The position numbers and the translations under genes are program-made. Below the pieces are notes generated by a model. The model saw nothing but the letters and a program-made list of their open reading frames with translations. It did no database searches and was not told the DNA's origin. Below, piece after piece: positions 48,530 to 59,480 of a stretch of DNA of 64,000 nucleotides; position 1 is the stretch's first letter; the number at the start of each line of letters is the position of its first letter. The DNA comes from Paulinella micropora. Taxonomy: Eukaryota; Cercozoa; Imbricatea; Euglyphida; Paulinellidae. The stretch lies in NCBI GenBank assembly GCA_019918135.1, contig WBZZ01001001.1:93501-157500 (forward strand), written 5' to 3'.

Positions 48530-49400
48530 GTGAAGTTTAACCCTAAAGTCACAGTGCTTTCTAATGCTGTTGTGCAGACTGGGCCAACGCTTCCTCTATG
48601 TGAAAACAAAGATGTGGGTACACAGAGACTGCAGCCCCAAGGTAGTCTCATACCCGTTCATACAGCACGGTTACCAATGATAACTGATGCAAATAGGAAG
48701 GCGAGACTTGCGATGGAGGCGAGGAGGCCAATGGCAGACGTATCGCCTCGGCCAAGCAAACAACCACGAACAGACTCAATGTCTACGGTCGCGGCGGGTG
48801 GCGAGCAAAAAGACAATGTGTGTACTCAAGTACCACAAGACAATGTCGCTCAAATAGTAAACGCACCAGTACCGCAGAGTAATAAAAATGTTAATGAGGT
48901 GAAGCAGGAGGAGAAGAAGGAGGAGTTGAAAAACTTAGAGACAAGACTCCAAAATTTGGAACGTAAAGTTCTTGTTCTCGCAGCCAATATACACAGGCCC
49001 GATGCTCTGTGTTATACGGAACTTTATTGTGAAACATTGAAGACAATATTAAAAGTTGGTAATGATACGATGGCGAATATTAATATTGTCGGCAGGAAGT
49101 TTTTTAATCGATACCGGGACTGGGTGGACGGAAATATGAAAAAGTCAACGGGCACTCTCAAAGGAGTGAGCAGCCGGACGGATATCACGGGAATCATCAC
49201 ACTGACCTTTAAATTGAAATCCGCACGAGTATACCGTATGGACCTCTATGTCGTCCCCGGTTACCACGGGTCAATATTACTATCGTATGACCAATTGGCT
49301 ACGATGGGGGCTGTGATTGATTGCGCCGCACGGCGAGTGATATATGGAGTAAAAAGAGGAGAAGAGAACGATATTGATCCCTTCAACGCTACTGACTCTT
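48530..49400 (+). CDS. Gy-2 protease region
   Basis: After a Lys/Glu coiled stretch, LKVGNDTMANINIVGRKF at about 49050-49100, then ITLTFKLKSARVYRMDLYVV and GSILLSYDQLATMGAVIDCA, the usual strand order of a Gypsy retropepsin. The active-site turn reads D-T-M-A as in Gy-L. Confidence 0.7.
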
Positions 49401-49779
49401 ATGAGGCTTATGAGCTGAGTCTAGCGACGGATCACAAAAAGATGGCCATCGCACATGAGGCACTTGAGGTGTACGTTCACCCCCATGTCGTAAGACCGGA
49501 TGAGCTGTCCTGGACCGACAATTGGGAATCCCAAGTGTGCACTGTCACAGTTCCGACATCCCATTGGGACAAAAAGTCTATTGATGACTTAATCGAGAAG
49601 CGAAAGGAGGAGATTATATGTGTCGCACAAAGAAGCCCGTCGTTGGCGAGATTCGCGGAAGGAGTAGGAACAGATGTCCATATTACTAACGGATACTGTT
49701 TCCATGCGAAAGTAGGAGAAGAAAAAAGGGAGGAGTTTGTACCAAGGAGAACGGGGCGAATCCCGGATACTCCACCAGA

Positions 49780-50190
49780 AACTATTAAAAGTTTTATTAC
49801 TGATTTCTGGGGTGACGAGCCCACGTGGCCGCGTTCACTGTCTGAAGTGAAGAAATGCTTACGGACTTTATTCGAAAATAATAAGCCGTATACTATTATC
49901 CTGCCATATAATGAGAAGGCGATATGGGCGCAGGAAATAAGGGACCGGCTTATTGATCATCCTATACCGGTACCCTCTCGCAAGCAACAGCTAGTGGTGG
50001 CTTGTCGTATGGGAACTCGTGAGCAGAGCAGTGCATACAAGCGGAAGCTCAGAGACCTCGACAAGTTGAAATTGATACCGCAAGCATTCACATGCTTTGA
50101 TGGTTTTTACACCCGTAAAGCTCCTTTGCAATACGCGAGACTCATTGACATGCTGGTGGAGCTCGGTAAAGATGATGAGCCAGACACGGT
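49780..50190 (+). other. Gy-2 domain between protease and RT (unknown, conserved)
   Basis: SFITDFWGDEPTWPRSLSEV, YTIILPYNEKAIWAQEIRDR, PIPVPSRKQQLVVACRMGTR and FYTRKAPLQYARLIDMLVEL. Common to Gy-1 and Gy-L in the same place. Function unknown. Confidence 0.65.
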
Positions 50191-50399
50191 CACGTAATGA
50201 AAAGACGGGCCTAGATGATGTCTCGGAAGAGGACTTAGGCTTGGAGGAGGACAGAGAACCCCTCAAGCAACATAAGCAGATGTCTGATGAAGATTTTCAA
50301 GAGGCGGCGCGGAAAATATTGGAAGAAGGAGTAGGCACGGAGAAGGAGAAGGAGCTTTTAAAAGCCAAATTAGAGGCGAACAAGGAAATTTTTGACCCT

Positions 50400-51790
50400 C
50401 CACATGCAGGTGGTGTCAAGCCTGAAGATTTCACTGCGGTTATTTACAAAATACCGGGTGCGGAGCCGTCACCGGCACCACGAAGGGCGAATTTGAGTAT
50501 ACATGAGGCGAAGATAGCGGAGGAGCTAGCAAGACAGCTGCTCAATGAGGACTTTATTGAGAGATCAACATCCTCAATAGTCTCACAACCGAGAATAGTG
50601 CCGAAGCCAGGAGGAGAATGGCGCCTGACAGTTAACTATGCTCGTGTTAACAAGGTGCTGGAGGAAGAGAGAAATCCTCTCCCGACATTAGAAGAAGGAA
50701 GGAGAGTACTGCGGAATGCAAAATTCTATTCGGTCATTGACCTTAAGAATGGCTTCTGGCAGATACCACTGGAGGAAAAGTCCAGATGGCTGACGGCGTT
50801 TGTGGTGGGTATGGAAATATACCAATGGAAAGTGCTTCCGATGGGCCTCAAGCAAGCCCCAGGACTTTTCCAGAAGGCGATGCAGAAGATGTTGAGCAGT
50901 CAGTACGATGATTTGTCTGACGGTGGCTTTATGAGAAGGCGGGGACAGAAGGCGGGAGAATATGCATTTTGCTATATCGATGACATTATCGTATACTCTA
51001 ACACAATGGAGGAGCATATCGATCATTTGTCCGATATATTCAGGCGCATCGGAGCTTTTGGCCTGAAGTGCAATCTAAAGAAGTGTCAACTTGCCAAGAC
51101 GAGTGTGACATACTTAGGGTACGAGATCTCCCATAATCGAGTCTCGATATCCAAAGAGAAGAGGGAGGAGATTATGAATCGACCGATACCGAAGAACCGC
51201 ACTGAATTGCACTCATTCCTTGCGATGGCGCAATACTATAGCCAGTTTATACCCGATTGGGGTGCAACACGGGCTAAAGTGGAGAAAATGATAGATTTTG
51301 GAGACTTTGAGAAGTGGGACGAAGAGGCTTTGCAAGCGTTTCATGCGCTCAAAGATCTCATTTACAAAGACCCGAAAGACGGAGGACTGGTGTTAACGAT
51401 GCCCGACTTTACGAAACAATTCGTAGTCGATACAGACGCATCTAAGTTTGCGATTGGGGCTGTATTACAACAAGAGGATGAGGAGAAGAAATTACGCCCA
51501 ATCATGTTTATTAGTAGGAAGTTGTGTGCGGCGGAGAGAAACTATTGCACAAGGCAAAGAGAGGCGTTGGCGGTAGTATGGGCCCTCAAGAGGCTCAGAG
51601 AGTATTTGTGGGGAGGACCTCAATTTACTGTCAGAACTGATCATCATAACCTGTTATGGTTGATGAATCATGAACAGACGGGACGGCTGGCGCGGTGGCA
51701 AGCGTTCTTGTCTTGTTTCGATTTTACAATGGTCCATCTACCGGGAAAGCGAAATGTGGTCGCTGATAGCCTCTCTAGGCTAGAGTTTAA
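50400..51790 (+). CDS. Gy-2 reverse transcriptase and RNase H
   Basis: One long frame. RT: PKPGGEWRLTVNYARVNKVL, FYSVIDLKNGFWQIPLEEKS, KVLPMGLKQAPGLFQKAM and FCYIDDIIVYSNTMEEHI; a ~20-residue segment with RRRGQKAGEYA precedes the YIDD box. RNase H: FVVDTDASKFAIGAVLQQED, CTRQREALAVVWALKRLREY and RTDHHNLLWLMNHEQTGRLA. Copies element RNA into DNA. Confidence 0.95.
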
Positions 51791-52249
51791 CTCAGAAGTA
51801 TCGGCGTTGGTGTCCACGGTGGAGATGGAAGACTTGTCCACTGACAAGGTGTATGAGGTCAGCCACATTGAGGCGATGGAGATGGCGAGTGGAGTCCGAT
51901 ATGACCGCACAGGTCTACGGTACAGTCCACAAGGCCCGGATCACGGGATATGTTGTGAGCTACATACCCAGGAGGACGCTGAGTGGTCCTATGAGGTATA
52001 TGAGAATGCGAAGGCGAACATAAGAGAGGAAGAGGAGACGCAGGAAGTTTATGCGGAGCCTCCTCAAGAGCGGAGAAGTGACCTAGACGATGACCCGGAA
52101 AGAATCGGGGTACGGCTAGAAGATGGTACTATCCATATAGCCTCGCCTACCGCATGGAGGCAACAACAGGCTCAAGATCCGGAGTTTAAAGAACTGATAC
52201 AGTTATATCAGAACCCGGATGAGCTACGGATGACGAAAGCGATCAAAAT

Positions 52250-53460
52250 CAGATGAAGGAGATGGGATGGAGAGATGGTCTACTGTGGTACAAGGGCCTT
52301 CACGGTCGCTATGCGTCACAGCCGGACAAATGGACCCTTTGGGTACCGGAGAGTCTGAGACGATTTATATTTGTCGCAGCCCACAATTGCCCACTTTTGG
52401 CGCATCCGGGTCGACAACGAACTCATATGTTCGTAGCGAGGCGATTCTGGTGGAAGAAGATGAAGGAGGAGATAGATCAGGCGGTGGATGCATGCATCCC
52501 GTGCAAGATAAACAAAACACCACTGAAGGCAAATTTCGGCCTGATTGGCGAATTTCCTCTTCATGCGGGGATGTTTGAGTTTATACACATTGATCATGTG
52601 GGACCTTTCCCAGAATCGAAGGATGGTTACAAATACCTCCTCACGGCTATTGACAGAGCCACCAACTATGTGTGGATCATCCCTGTCAAAGACGTTACCG
52701 GCAAGACGACGGCCGAGGCGCTGATCGATAGGATCATCTCACAGATCGGAGTACCAAGAAAGATATGTTCTGATCGAGGCTCGGACTTTAATAACGAGGT
52801 CATCGACAAACTATCTAAGTATTACGGGATGAAATGGCAATATGTTACTGCCTATAACCCGCGAGCAAATGGGAAAATCGAGCGGGTACACAGACCCCTC
52901 AAAGCCTCACTAAAGATGTATTGCACGAAGAAGGAGAATCAAAGAGCATGGGTCGAGGCAGCACCATCATTTGCGTTTGCAATGAACTGTCTACCCTCTA
53001 CGGCGTTAGGAGGCTCGAAGAGCTCAATCTCGCCATATCAGTTAGTATATGGGCGTGAGCCTGATATCCCGACTTCGCTCCTTCACCCAAAAGACACTTG
53101 GGCGGATGCGGATGAGTTGTTTGGGATGAGACTTAGAGTGAAGATGGAGGCGGAACAAATAGTCAGGGCGCATAGAGAGGCGGAGCGCCGAAAGACTGAT
53201 GCTGAAGGGGTGCGACAAGCGCACTTGGATCAGATCAAGTTCCAGGTCGGGGATATTGTACTATTGTACCATCCTCAAGTCCCGAAGGGAGTCAGCTCTA
53301 AGCTGTTCACTCACTGGAAAGGACCTTATCAGATTATGGAACAGACGGGACCTCTGAATTACAAGATCAGGGGTAGAGGGAAGGTGCAAATTGTGAATGT
53401 AAGAAGGCTGATTACGTATGATCCCTTCTTACTGGAAGATGAATCCGTTGAGGAGGCGTT
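52250..53460 (+). CDS. Gy-2 integrase
   Basis: N-terminal HHCC part at about 52370-52520 (AHNCPLLAHPGRQR, FWWKKMKEEIDQAVDACIPC), DDE core with FIHIDHVGPFP, KICSDRGSDFNNEV and ANGKIERVHRPLKASLKMYC, and the C-terminal QVGDIVLLYHPQVPKG, SKLFTHWKGPYQIMEQTGPL, ...VNVRRLITYDPF. All expected motifs are in order. Confidence 0.95.
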
Positions 53461-54310
53461 AAAACGGATGAAGGATGATTTCAAAGAGGTGCCGCCCATC
53501 CACAAGGAGGCTGGCATAGACCAAGACGATGCTTATCGGGCACCGATAGCTGAGAAGGAGGAGAGTGAGGTGGACAGCAAGGAGAAGACTGACCGCATAA
53601 GCGCGGTGGGGACTCAGTCCAAGTCTCCGCGAGAGCATAGCGGAAAGAAGGAGAAGATCACAGAGGCGCAGCTAAGGAGAGCGCGGAATGATCTTATCAA
53701 CGACCAACCGAGGAAGGCGATGAGGTCGATGAGATCAAAGGACGTCCACCAGGAGGAGGAGGGGACGGACACTGACCCAAACGCGGGCAACGTTGAGATT
53801 GTCCATGAGCGATGGAAGGAAGGCGATGCGATAGCAACCATCGCATGGGTGAAAAATGTTTTCTATCTGATGAGACCAGCGGAACAACATGTCGCTGATG
53901 ACACTCTCTCAGACTTATACTTGATGCGGGTCGTGGCGGTCCCACGACAGATGCGTGTCACACGGACACTCAAAATATCATCAGCCGCAAAGATAGTACA
54001 ACCGATACTCCAGTTCTGGAGAAGTATGGACCCGGTTGAGGTTCCAAAGGCAAGACATTATCTGCCAGTATATAAAGACGCAAAAAGTCTCGAGACATGG
54101 GATGATACAATTACTCCCAGAGACAAGGATTACACTGCGTGGACCATTCAGACACTGCCAAGAGGAGTGCTTGATGTCCCTTTTGAATTATCGTTGGGCG
54201 GAATCCCTAATAAGATCTGGGACATTCTCGAACAGTCAAAGTTCGATCTGACTTTTGTTGGTGGTCCTCCACCAGGCAAAGAAATCCGCGCCAGACGACG
54301 AAGGCAGTGA
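53461..54310 (+). CDS. Gy-2 charged spacer and conserved unknown C-terminal domain
   Basis: After the integrase a Lys/Glu-rich spacer (53461-53800), then about 165 residues matching the Gy-1 domain at 39540-40044: FYLMRPAEQHVADDTLSDLY, VTRTLKISSAAKIVQPILQF, HYLPVYKDAKSLETW, WTIQTLPRGVLDVPFELSLG, GGPPPGKEIRARRRRQ and stop. Continuous with the integrase frame, so made as part of Pol. Confidence 0.75.
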
Positions 54311-55152
54311 CAAAGAAACTATTTTTCTTTATGCGTCTCAAATAAACTGATTGATTGCCCACGGCGTATCATGATTTGATCATGCATCATCAGTTATCAA
54401 TATGAATATTAAAAAGACTCAGTGATATAACTTGGCATTCGATCGCAACATACGAGTGCGAAAGGTCGATCGACGATGATACTACACCGTATACGGGGAT
54501 CGCTAGTGTATTGAGCGATGGTGTTCCCGGGTATGACCCTTTCCAAGTCCTGGGATGATGTTCTCGAAAATGAAATGTTCTCTGAAACTTTCATTAAATT
54601 ATTTTTTACGATAGATTATATACTGTCGTACCTGAGCACGGTCAATCTCTACTTGTGTCGGTATATCGCAGGGTCGGGTACATACACCTCGACTTCGGAT
54701 ATAGCTATTAGGACTGGCCCCCTAATACTATATCATAGGATATCCGCCTTATACAAGGGTATGTCATTAAAAAAGACAATGTACTTACGATCTCCCTGTG
54801 AATAATAATAATAATAATGATAATGATAAGAAGAAGAAGGAGATCAAAGGGGGAATCGTACTACAGCACCACGTTGCTTGTATTTTTTTATTAATTGTAC
54901 GTTTGTTCTTGACATACTGCCGAAAAAAAAAAAAGAAAAAAAAAAATTGAGGGGAAGGAGTTCAAAATTTACAAGAAAGGCTAGAGAATCCGCTTTGACG
55001 TGCCGTATGAGGATATATTTATCGTCTTTTAGCGTCTATCCGTGGGTCGATGCGCTGTGTGGCATGACTCCATAGCGCATACTATTTGCAGAAAGAAATC
55101 AGAAGGTGTATGACGAAAATGCTATTTCCGTCATAAAATCGGGAGGGGGTAC
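54311..55152 (+). other. Gy-2 3' noncoding region and polypurine tract
   Basis: No gene. Holds an AATAATAAT...GAAGAAGAAGG tract near 54800-54840, poly-A-rich DNA near 54925-54950 and the polypurine tract GGGAGGGGG at 55141-55149, three bases before the 3' LTR. Confidence 0.7.
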
Positions 55153-55389
55153 TGTAGGCATCACCCCCCGGATAGCCGGTAAAAAATACCTTTTCCTGGT
55201 GACAGGTGCACCAGCTTGTTTTTCAGTATTATTTGTCCGGATTGGACCTGATGCCATTTTATTCCTGGTCTGTTGCTGTTTTCCTTTTTGGCTTCACTGA
55301 GCTAATACAACTAGACATCATTCTCATTCTTGAGGACTGTGTTTGGTTGTATTACAGACTTTTTACGAGCTATCGTTGGGGGCATTACA
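55153..55389 (+). repeat. Gy-2 3' LTR
   Basis: 237 bp, 3 differences from the 5' LTR. Followed by TAAC and the last bases of the Gy-1 LTR. Confidence 0.95.
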
Positions 55390-55405
55390 TAACCGACAAA
55401 AGAAT

Positions 55406-57001
55406 AGCCCTAGAAGATGAGAGTCTTCAACTAAATCTCATACCGACCGTCCGATCAAACAAATCTGCCACGTTTAGACTCTCAAAAGTGAACGCTCCTA
55501 GTACGCATGGAGGAACACCATGAGTGACAGCAACGACTGATCTGGAAGGACGAAGGCAAAAGCAGCTCCAACCGAAGACGCAAAGTCCCGCAAAAAGCCA
55601 TACCTTCGGATCATAAGTTCCAATCCAGCTCCGAGTCTGCAAAACAAAGCAGAACACACACTCCGCAGCAAACCGAACCGATCTTGCTGCCAACTTGCCC
55701 GAAGTTCTGCTTGCCTCTTTGGCAGAGACACAGACCGATGGCATTGCGCAGTAGCCCTTCTGGCAGACGCCAGCTCTGACTTTCGAAGCCACGTCACATT
55801 GCAGAGTCCTCATTTTCCTACCCCCTCCTTACGTTAGGCTTCTCGCAGGGAACGCACTAACAAGGCTCATAACTGGCACGATGGACAATTTTGCCACCGA
55901 AGGTCCGGGTAGGGAAACTAGCCTGTTAACATGAGGCTCCGGGATCCCAGTTGTCTACCATAATTTTACTGAGTCACACTGAGATTCAAAAGAACTAAAA
56001 AGGAAACCAACCTCACCAAATTGGTAACATATAAACAGAAAGGCAAATTGCCACCAGTACAAGAAAATATAGGAATAATTACTAAGTATTAAGTACTTAG
56101 GAGTGAAGCTACCGTGACTATACCGTTATGCTGTAGTGGACTAGGATCTAATTAATTTGTCTACTTAGGAGTGAAGCTACCGTGACTATACCGTTATGCT
56201 GTAGTGGACTAGGATCTAATTAATTTGTCCAATGGCTGTTATATAACCTGAAGTTTTATGTTTTTAAATTATTAATATAGTAAATCAATATTGATCGAAT
56301 TCAGGGTGACTCTGCTGTTAAATTGTCTTTGATTTTAACTGTCTCATGCTTCTTTTTGCAAATTAAGGAAAGAAGATTTTCTTGCCTTTCAGCGTTAGTA
56401 ATAGCAAACACTTTTATTAGAAAATAAATACTAGTATTTACAAACAAAAAAAAAAAATTGTCTTTCGCATTTATTAAAAAAAGTTCGAAATGTGTATGTG
56501 TGGCAACACTGCTCTACGCCACGCCTAAGTGAAAATTATTTATTGTCATAAATAAATTAATTAACACTTCCCGATTTCTTATGAGGGCTGACTACACTGT
56601 ATGTACAAGGCTTTGATGGTTACTGTAACAATCACAGTCCATCCTATGACATAATGAAAACTAGTGTCAGGTGTCGACTTCCCCAACGGAGAACGCTTCC
56701 AGACATCAAGGCAAAAAACTTTACGTGAACGGATCGTTTTCCTTCAAGAAAAGAATCAACAGTTCGGGAAATGCTATTAGGTACAAGGGTCAGCTGACTC
56801 CTGGATTCCCATACCTCTCAAAATTGCAAGTGTCTTCCAAAGGTCTCCCAAAACGGAGCTTACCAAGAAGGCGACATAAATAATATGTTACAAGGCAAAT
56901 GAACCAATTCTCGTCGTCTTGTGGTACATTCTCGTCTACGACGAGATATTCAGGATATCCTCACATCTCAACACTCTCTCCATCATAATGACGACCAGGC
57001 T
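55406..57001. other. Right flank of Gy-1: no clear gene, one 68-bp tandem duplication
   Basis: Starts with the AGAAT duplication of Gy-1. A 128-codon minus-strand frame at 55427-55813 (Cys- and Trp-rich, RTLQCDVASKVRAGVCQKG) and a 70-codon plus frame at 56671-56883 are open but not recognised. From 55850 to 56650 I see nothing but AT-rich DNA and the duplication. Confidence 0.45.
56094..56229 (+). repeat. Perfect 68-bp tandem duplication
   Basis: 56094-56161 and 56162-56229 are identical (start TACTTAGGAGTGAAGC, end AATTAATTTGTC). The identity points to a recent event or an assembly error. Confidence 0.95.
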
Positions 57002-57474
57002 TCACCTGTGCGAAGCGGCGGGCGGGTAGTACATGGGTGAGGAGAAATGAGGATGGTCAGCGTGTGCCTTGCCCTTGGGTTGTTCCTCTGCCAGGTCGGT
57101 GGATGCCGAGGTGCGCAGCGAGCAATACTCTGCTGTGTGAGGGTAAATAGGCTCTTCCTGGAAGTAGAGGCCAGAGTCTTCGTCTTCCTCCTGAGACACT
57201 TCGCCTTGCGACAGCTCGGGTGCAGAATCGGACTCTTCTGTGGGCGAGCCGTCTTCGTCGTGGAACATGTTGTCCACCATGTGCACCGACACCACTCCAC
57301 GTTCTCGCAGCATATCCATGAGGATGTTTGCGGCTGATTCCAAGTCTTCTGGTTGGATCGCCTTGCTGCCAGCGACAGGGATCGTGATTTCTGTTCAAGC
57401 AAGCACATGCAACCGTAGAAGGCAAAACGAAGGAGGGTGTAGCGAGCGCGCAGAGAGAGAGAGGGAGGGAGAGA

Positions 57475-57512
<38 letters not shown>

Positions 57513-58066
57513 GATAGAAAGCAAGAGAAAGGGTCACACCTTGGACATTGTACAAGTTGAGCTCACTGGCTCGCTTCATGAGCTCGATTCCTCGGTCAGG
57601 CAAGTAGACTGCGTAGAAGCCGTGGCCAGACCTGGTCACGGTGCCCAGCTCCCCTCGGTACTTGCCTTTGGTCAACACCACTTGCTTGTCAATCCAGTTG
57701 ACCCCTGCGAACACCGGGCGATACGTTTGATAGATAGATAGATAGGTAGGTAGGTAAGTGATTAGGTTAGATGAGATTAGGTTAGGTCATGTCAGGTCAG
57801 AAAGGTAGATTAGATTAGATAGATAGATATGTTTGGTCTATCAGCGCTGCATATCCGAGGACATAGGCATCCATTCCACCCCGCCTCCAGATAGAGGCTG
57901 GGCAGCGGGCTGGAAATGGGGACTATGCCAGATAGATAGATAGATAGACAGACAGATTATCTAGATAGACAAGGTAGATAGATAAGATAGATTAGATAGA
58001 TAGATAGATAGATAGATAGGTAGATAGGTATAGGTAGGTAGGTAAGTAGGTAGGTAGGTAGGTAGG

Positions 58067-58105
<39 letters not shown>

Positions 58106-58784
58106 CGATGACACGGGGTAGACGGAACCGTTGGTGTGAAGACCACGAGATCGCTTGTTGTGGCTGGGTGTAAAATCTTCATCCTTCTCGTCGTGCTTGC
58201 GTCGCTTTATGGGTCGGCTGGGCTGGATGATGAATCCTGCAGACTGATAATCTGCAGGGGCGTCTACAACACGCAGCTCCTGGCTGCGCTTCTTGATGGT
58301 GTGAGGCTGCTCCACATCACTTTGCAGCAGGTTAACAGCGAAGTATCCATTCCCACCACGAGTCACGTATCCAAGTTTTCCAACGTAACGACCGCTTTCA
58401 ATCATGACAAACTGACCCACCATGTTGGTCTTCAGTTTATTTCGAGCCCGCTTCTGTAGCACAGACACAGAAAGGTCAACGGTATAGTGGGTGGTGTCTC
58501 GAAAAGCTGAAAAATGTTGAGAAAATCTCACGAAGCAGTAGCAAAAAGGTTCCAGATGCAAGAGAAGAATAAATTATTGTCTAAGCGTGAGGTATGGACT
58601 GGGGGGCAGACTGGGTCAGCAATACGCATTCTGGCACTTGAGAGTATGTGGTCAACAATGCACGAAATTCGAAAGTGACCTTGAGCTCGGCCGGATGGCT
58701 CTCCAAAGCTGGAACTTCCGAGAAATCCATGCCAGATGTCATTTCAGTCGATTCTAGGTGTTCTTGAGTTGATATTGCTTCCAT
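57002..58784 (-). CDS. Host gene: protein with two KOW-like motifs and acidic tail
   Basis: Four exons on the minus strand. Exon 4 57002-57390 (stop TGA), exon 3 57540-57704, exon 2 58129-58506, all with GT-AG borders and matching phases (CAAG|GTGTGA, GAACAG|AAATC; AACG|GTTCC, TCGCAG|GGGTC; TTTTTCAG|CTTTTC). Exon 1 holds ATG at 58784 (MEAISTQEHLESTEM); its end is unsure, TTTC|GTGCAT at 58674/58673 fits the phase. Exon 2: NMVGQFVMIESGRYVGKLGY and TRGGNGYFAVNL, first KOW-like motif, then a basic KRRKHDEK stretch. Exon 3: KQVVLTKGKYRGELGTVTRS and GHGFYAVYL, second motif. Exon 4: a helix (ESAANILMDMLRERGVVSV), then a Glu/Asp/Ser-rich tail. About 345 residues. KOW motifs bind RNA or proteins in Spt5, ribosomal L24/L26 and splicing factors; a nuclear RNA or transcription role is inferred. 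Intron 2 holds a TAGA microsatellite. Confidence 0.8.
57440..57515. repeat. (GA)n tract in intron 3 of the KOW gene
   Basis: GAGAGA/GGGAGA-rich plus strand; on the coding (minus) strand it is a long pyrimidine tract (CTCTCT) within the 149-bp intron 57391-57539 and may help recognition of the acceptor. Confidence 0.85.
57720..58110. repeat. (TAGA)n/(TAGG)n microsatellite in intron 2 of the KOW gene
   Basis: TAGATAGA and TAGGTAGG runs at 57729-57756, 57930-57960 and 57975-58105 around about 120 bp of unique DNA (57830-57930). Frames giving repeated Ser-Ile-Tyr-Leu are artefacts. Confidence 0.95.
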
Positions 58785-59316
58785 CGCTCAAGGCTGTGCA
58801 GGGCACGCTACAGACAGGCCGTTATTCAAAAGGTTCTGAGCACAGAAAAAAAAGGAAAAATAGCATGAAAAACTCGCGAAAAATTCTAGACCACACTCAG
58901 CAACACTGCGCTAGCACGTTCGCCTTCTCAACCACATCCCCACCCTCTACACTGCGCACTCTGACTGGGGGTCTGGCTGTACTAGGACTGTACTACTCGA
59001 AATGGGTCTAATTCCGAACTTGTGACTGGTTTTGAAGGCCTGGTAGAGATAACGGCACTAGGGAAAGCACTCAGCTAAAATCTAAAAATAACTGACGGTG
59101 GGAAAATTACACCATTGCGGCAGAAAAATATCGATTTTATCGTAAATATTTTCCTTTTAAACCGGCCCAGGACGCTGTTCTGTGGCAAAAGTCATGTGAA
59201 AATCTTCCTCCTGACACAAAGGAGGAAACCTCGACCTCACGCGGGCTCAAATGAAAACCTTTCGTTGAAACCATTCCAAGGGGCCACCAGCGACCAGACC
59301 TGGAGCCACAACAAGA
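58785..59316. other. Upstream region of the KOW gene
   Basis: About 530 bp with no convincing gene. It should hold the promoter of the minus-strand KOW gene; no certain TATA element seen. A plus-strand 91-codon frame at 58736-59011 overlaps exon 1 and is judged a shadow. Confidence 0.4.
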
Positions 59317-59448
59317 GCTCTCTACTTTTCCCTCAATATCTCCCTCATTACTCTGCATTCTATTCTTTCGTCTTCCAATTCCTTCCTCCCACCGATTCTT
59401 CTCCTTCCTCCCTTCCTTCCTCACTCCTACCCTTCTTCTACTTTCTCT

Positions 59449-59480
<32 letters not shown>

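Larger units (their letters stand above)
44797..55389 (+). mobile_element. Ty3/Gypsy LTR element Gy-2 (young, nested in the Gy-1 LTR)
   Basis: 10.6 kb on the plus strand, LTRs of 237 bp (44797-45033 and 55153-55389) with 3 differences. TAAC stands on both sides (44793-44796 and 55390-55393). Order: LTR, primer site, leader, gag, protease, unknown domain, RT, RNase H, integrase, unknown domain, 3' noncoding region, polypurine tract, LTR. The pol frames are long and overlap slightly. It looks nearly whole with perhaps a few breaks, mainly in the gag part; the family is known to use frameshifting or read-through between gag and pol. Confidence 0.95.
29669..55400 (+). mobile_element. Ty3/Gypsy LTR element Gy-1 (outer element, hosts Gy-2)
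   Basis: Plus strand. 5' LTR 29669-30049; 3' LTR 44414-44796 continued after Gy-2 by 55394-55400. The flanks carry AGAAT on both sides (29664-29668 and 55401-55405). Order: leader, gag, RT, RNase H, integrase, an extra domain, two further frames of unknown function, tandem repeats, polypurine tract. LTRs differ by about 8 substitutions and 4 small indels. Without Gy-2 it is about 15.1 kb, long for Gypsy because of the extra 3' frames. Broken in several places. Confidence 0.93.

Noticed and set aside
55427-55813. A continuation of Co-A beyond Gy-1
   Set aside because: The AGAAT duplication suggested Copia sequence on the right of Gy-1, but the 128-codon frame there shows no integrase motif in any frame.
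58736-59011. Plus-strand 91-codon gene
   Set aside because: Overlaps exon 1 of the KOW gene, no motif, low-complexity Lys/Ser part; taken as a shadow.
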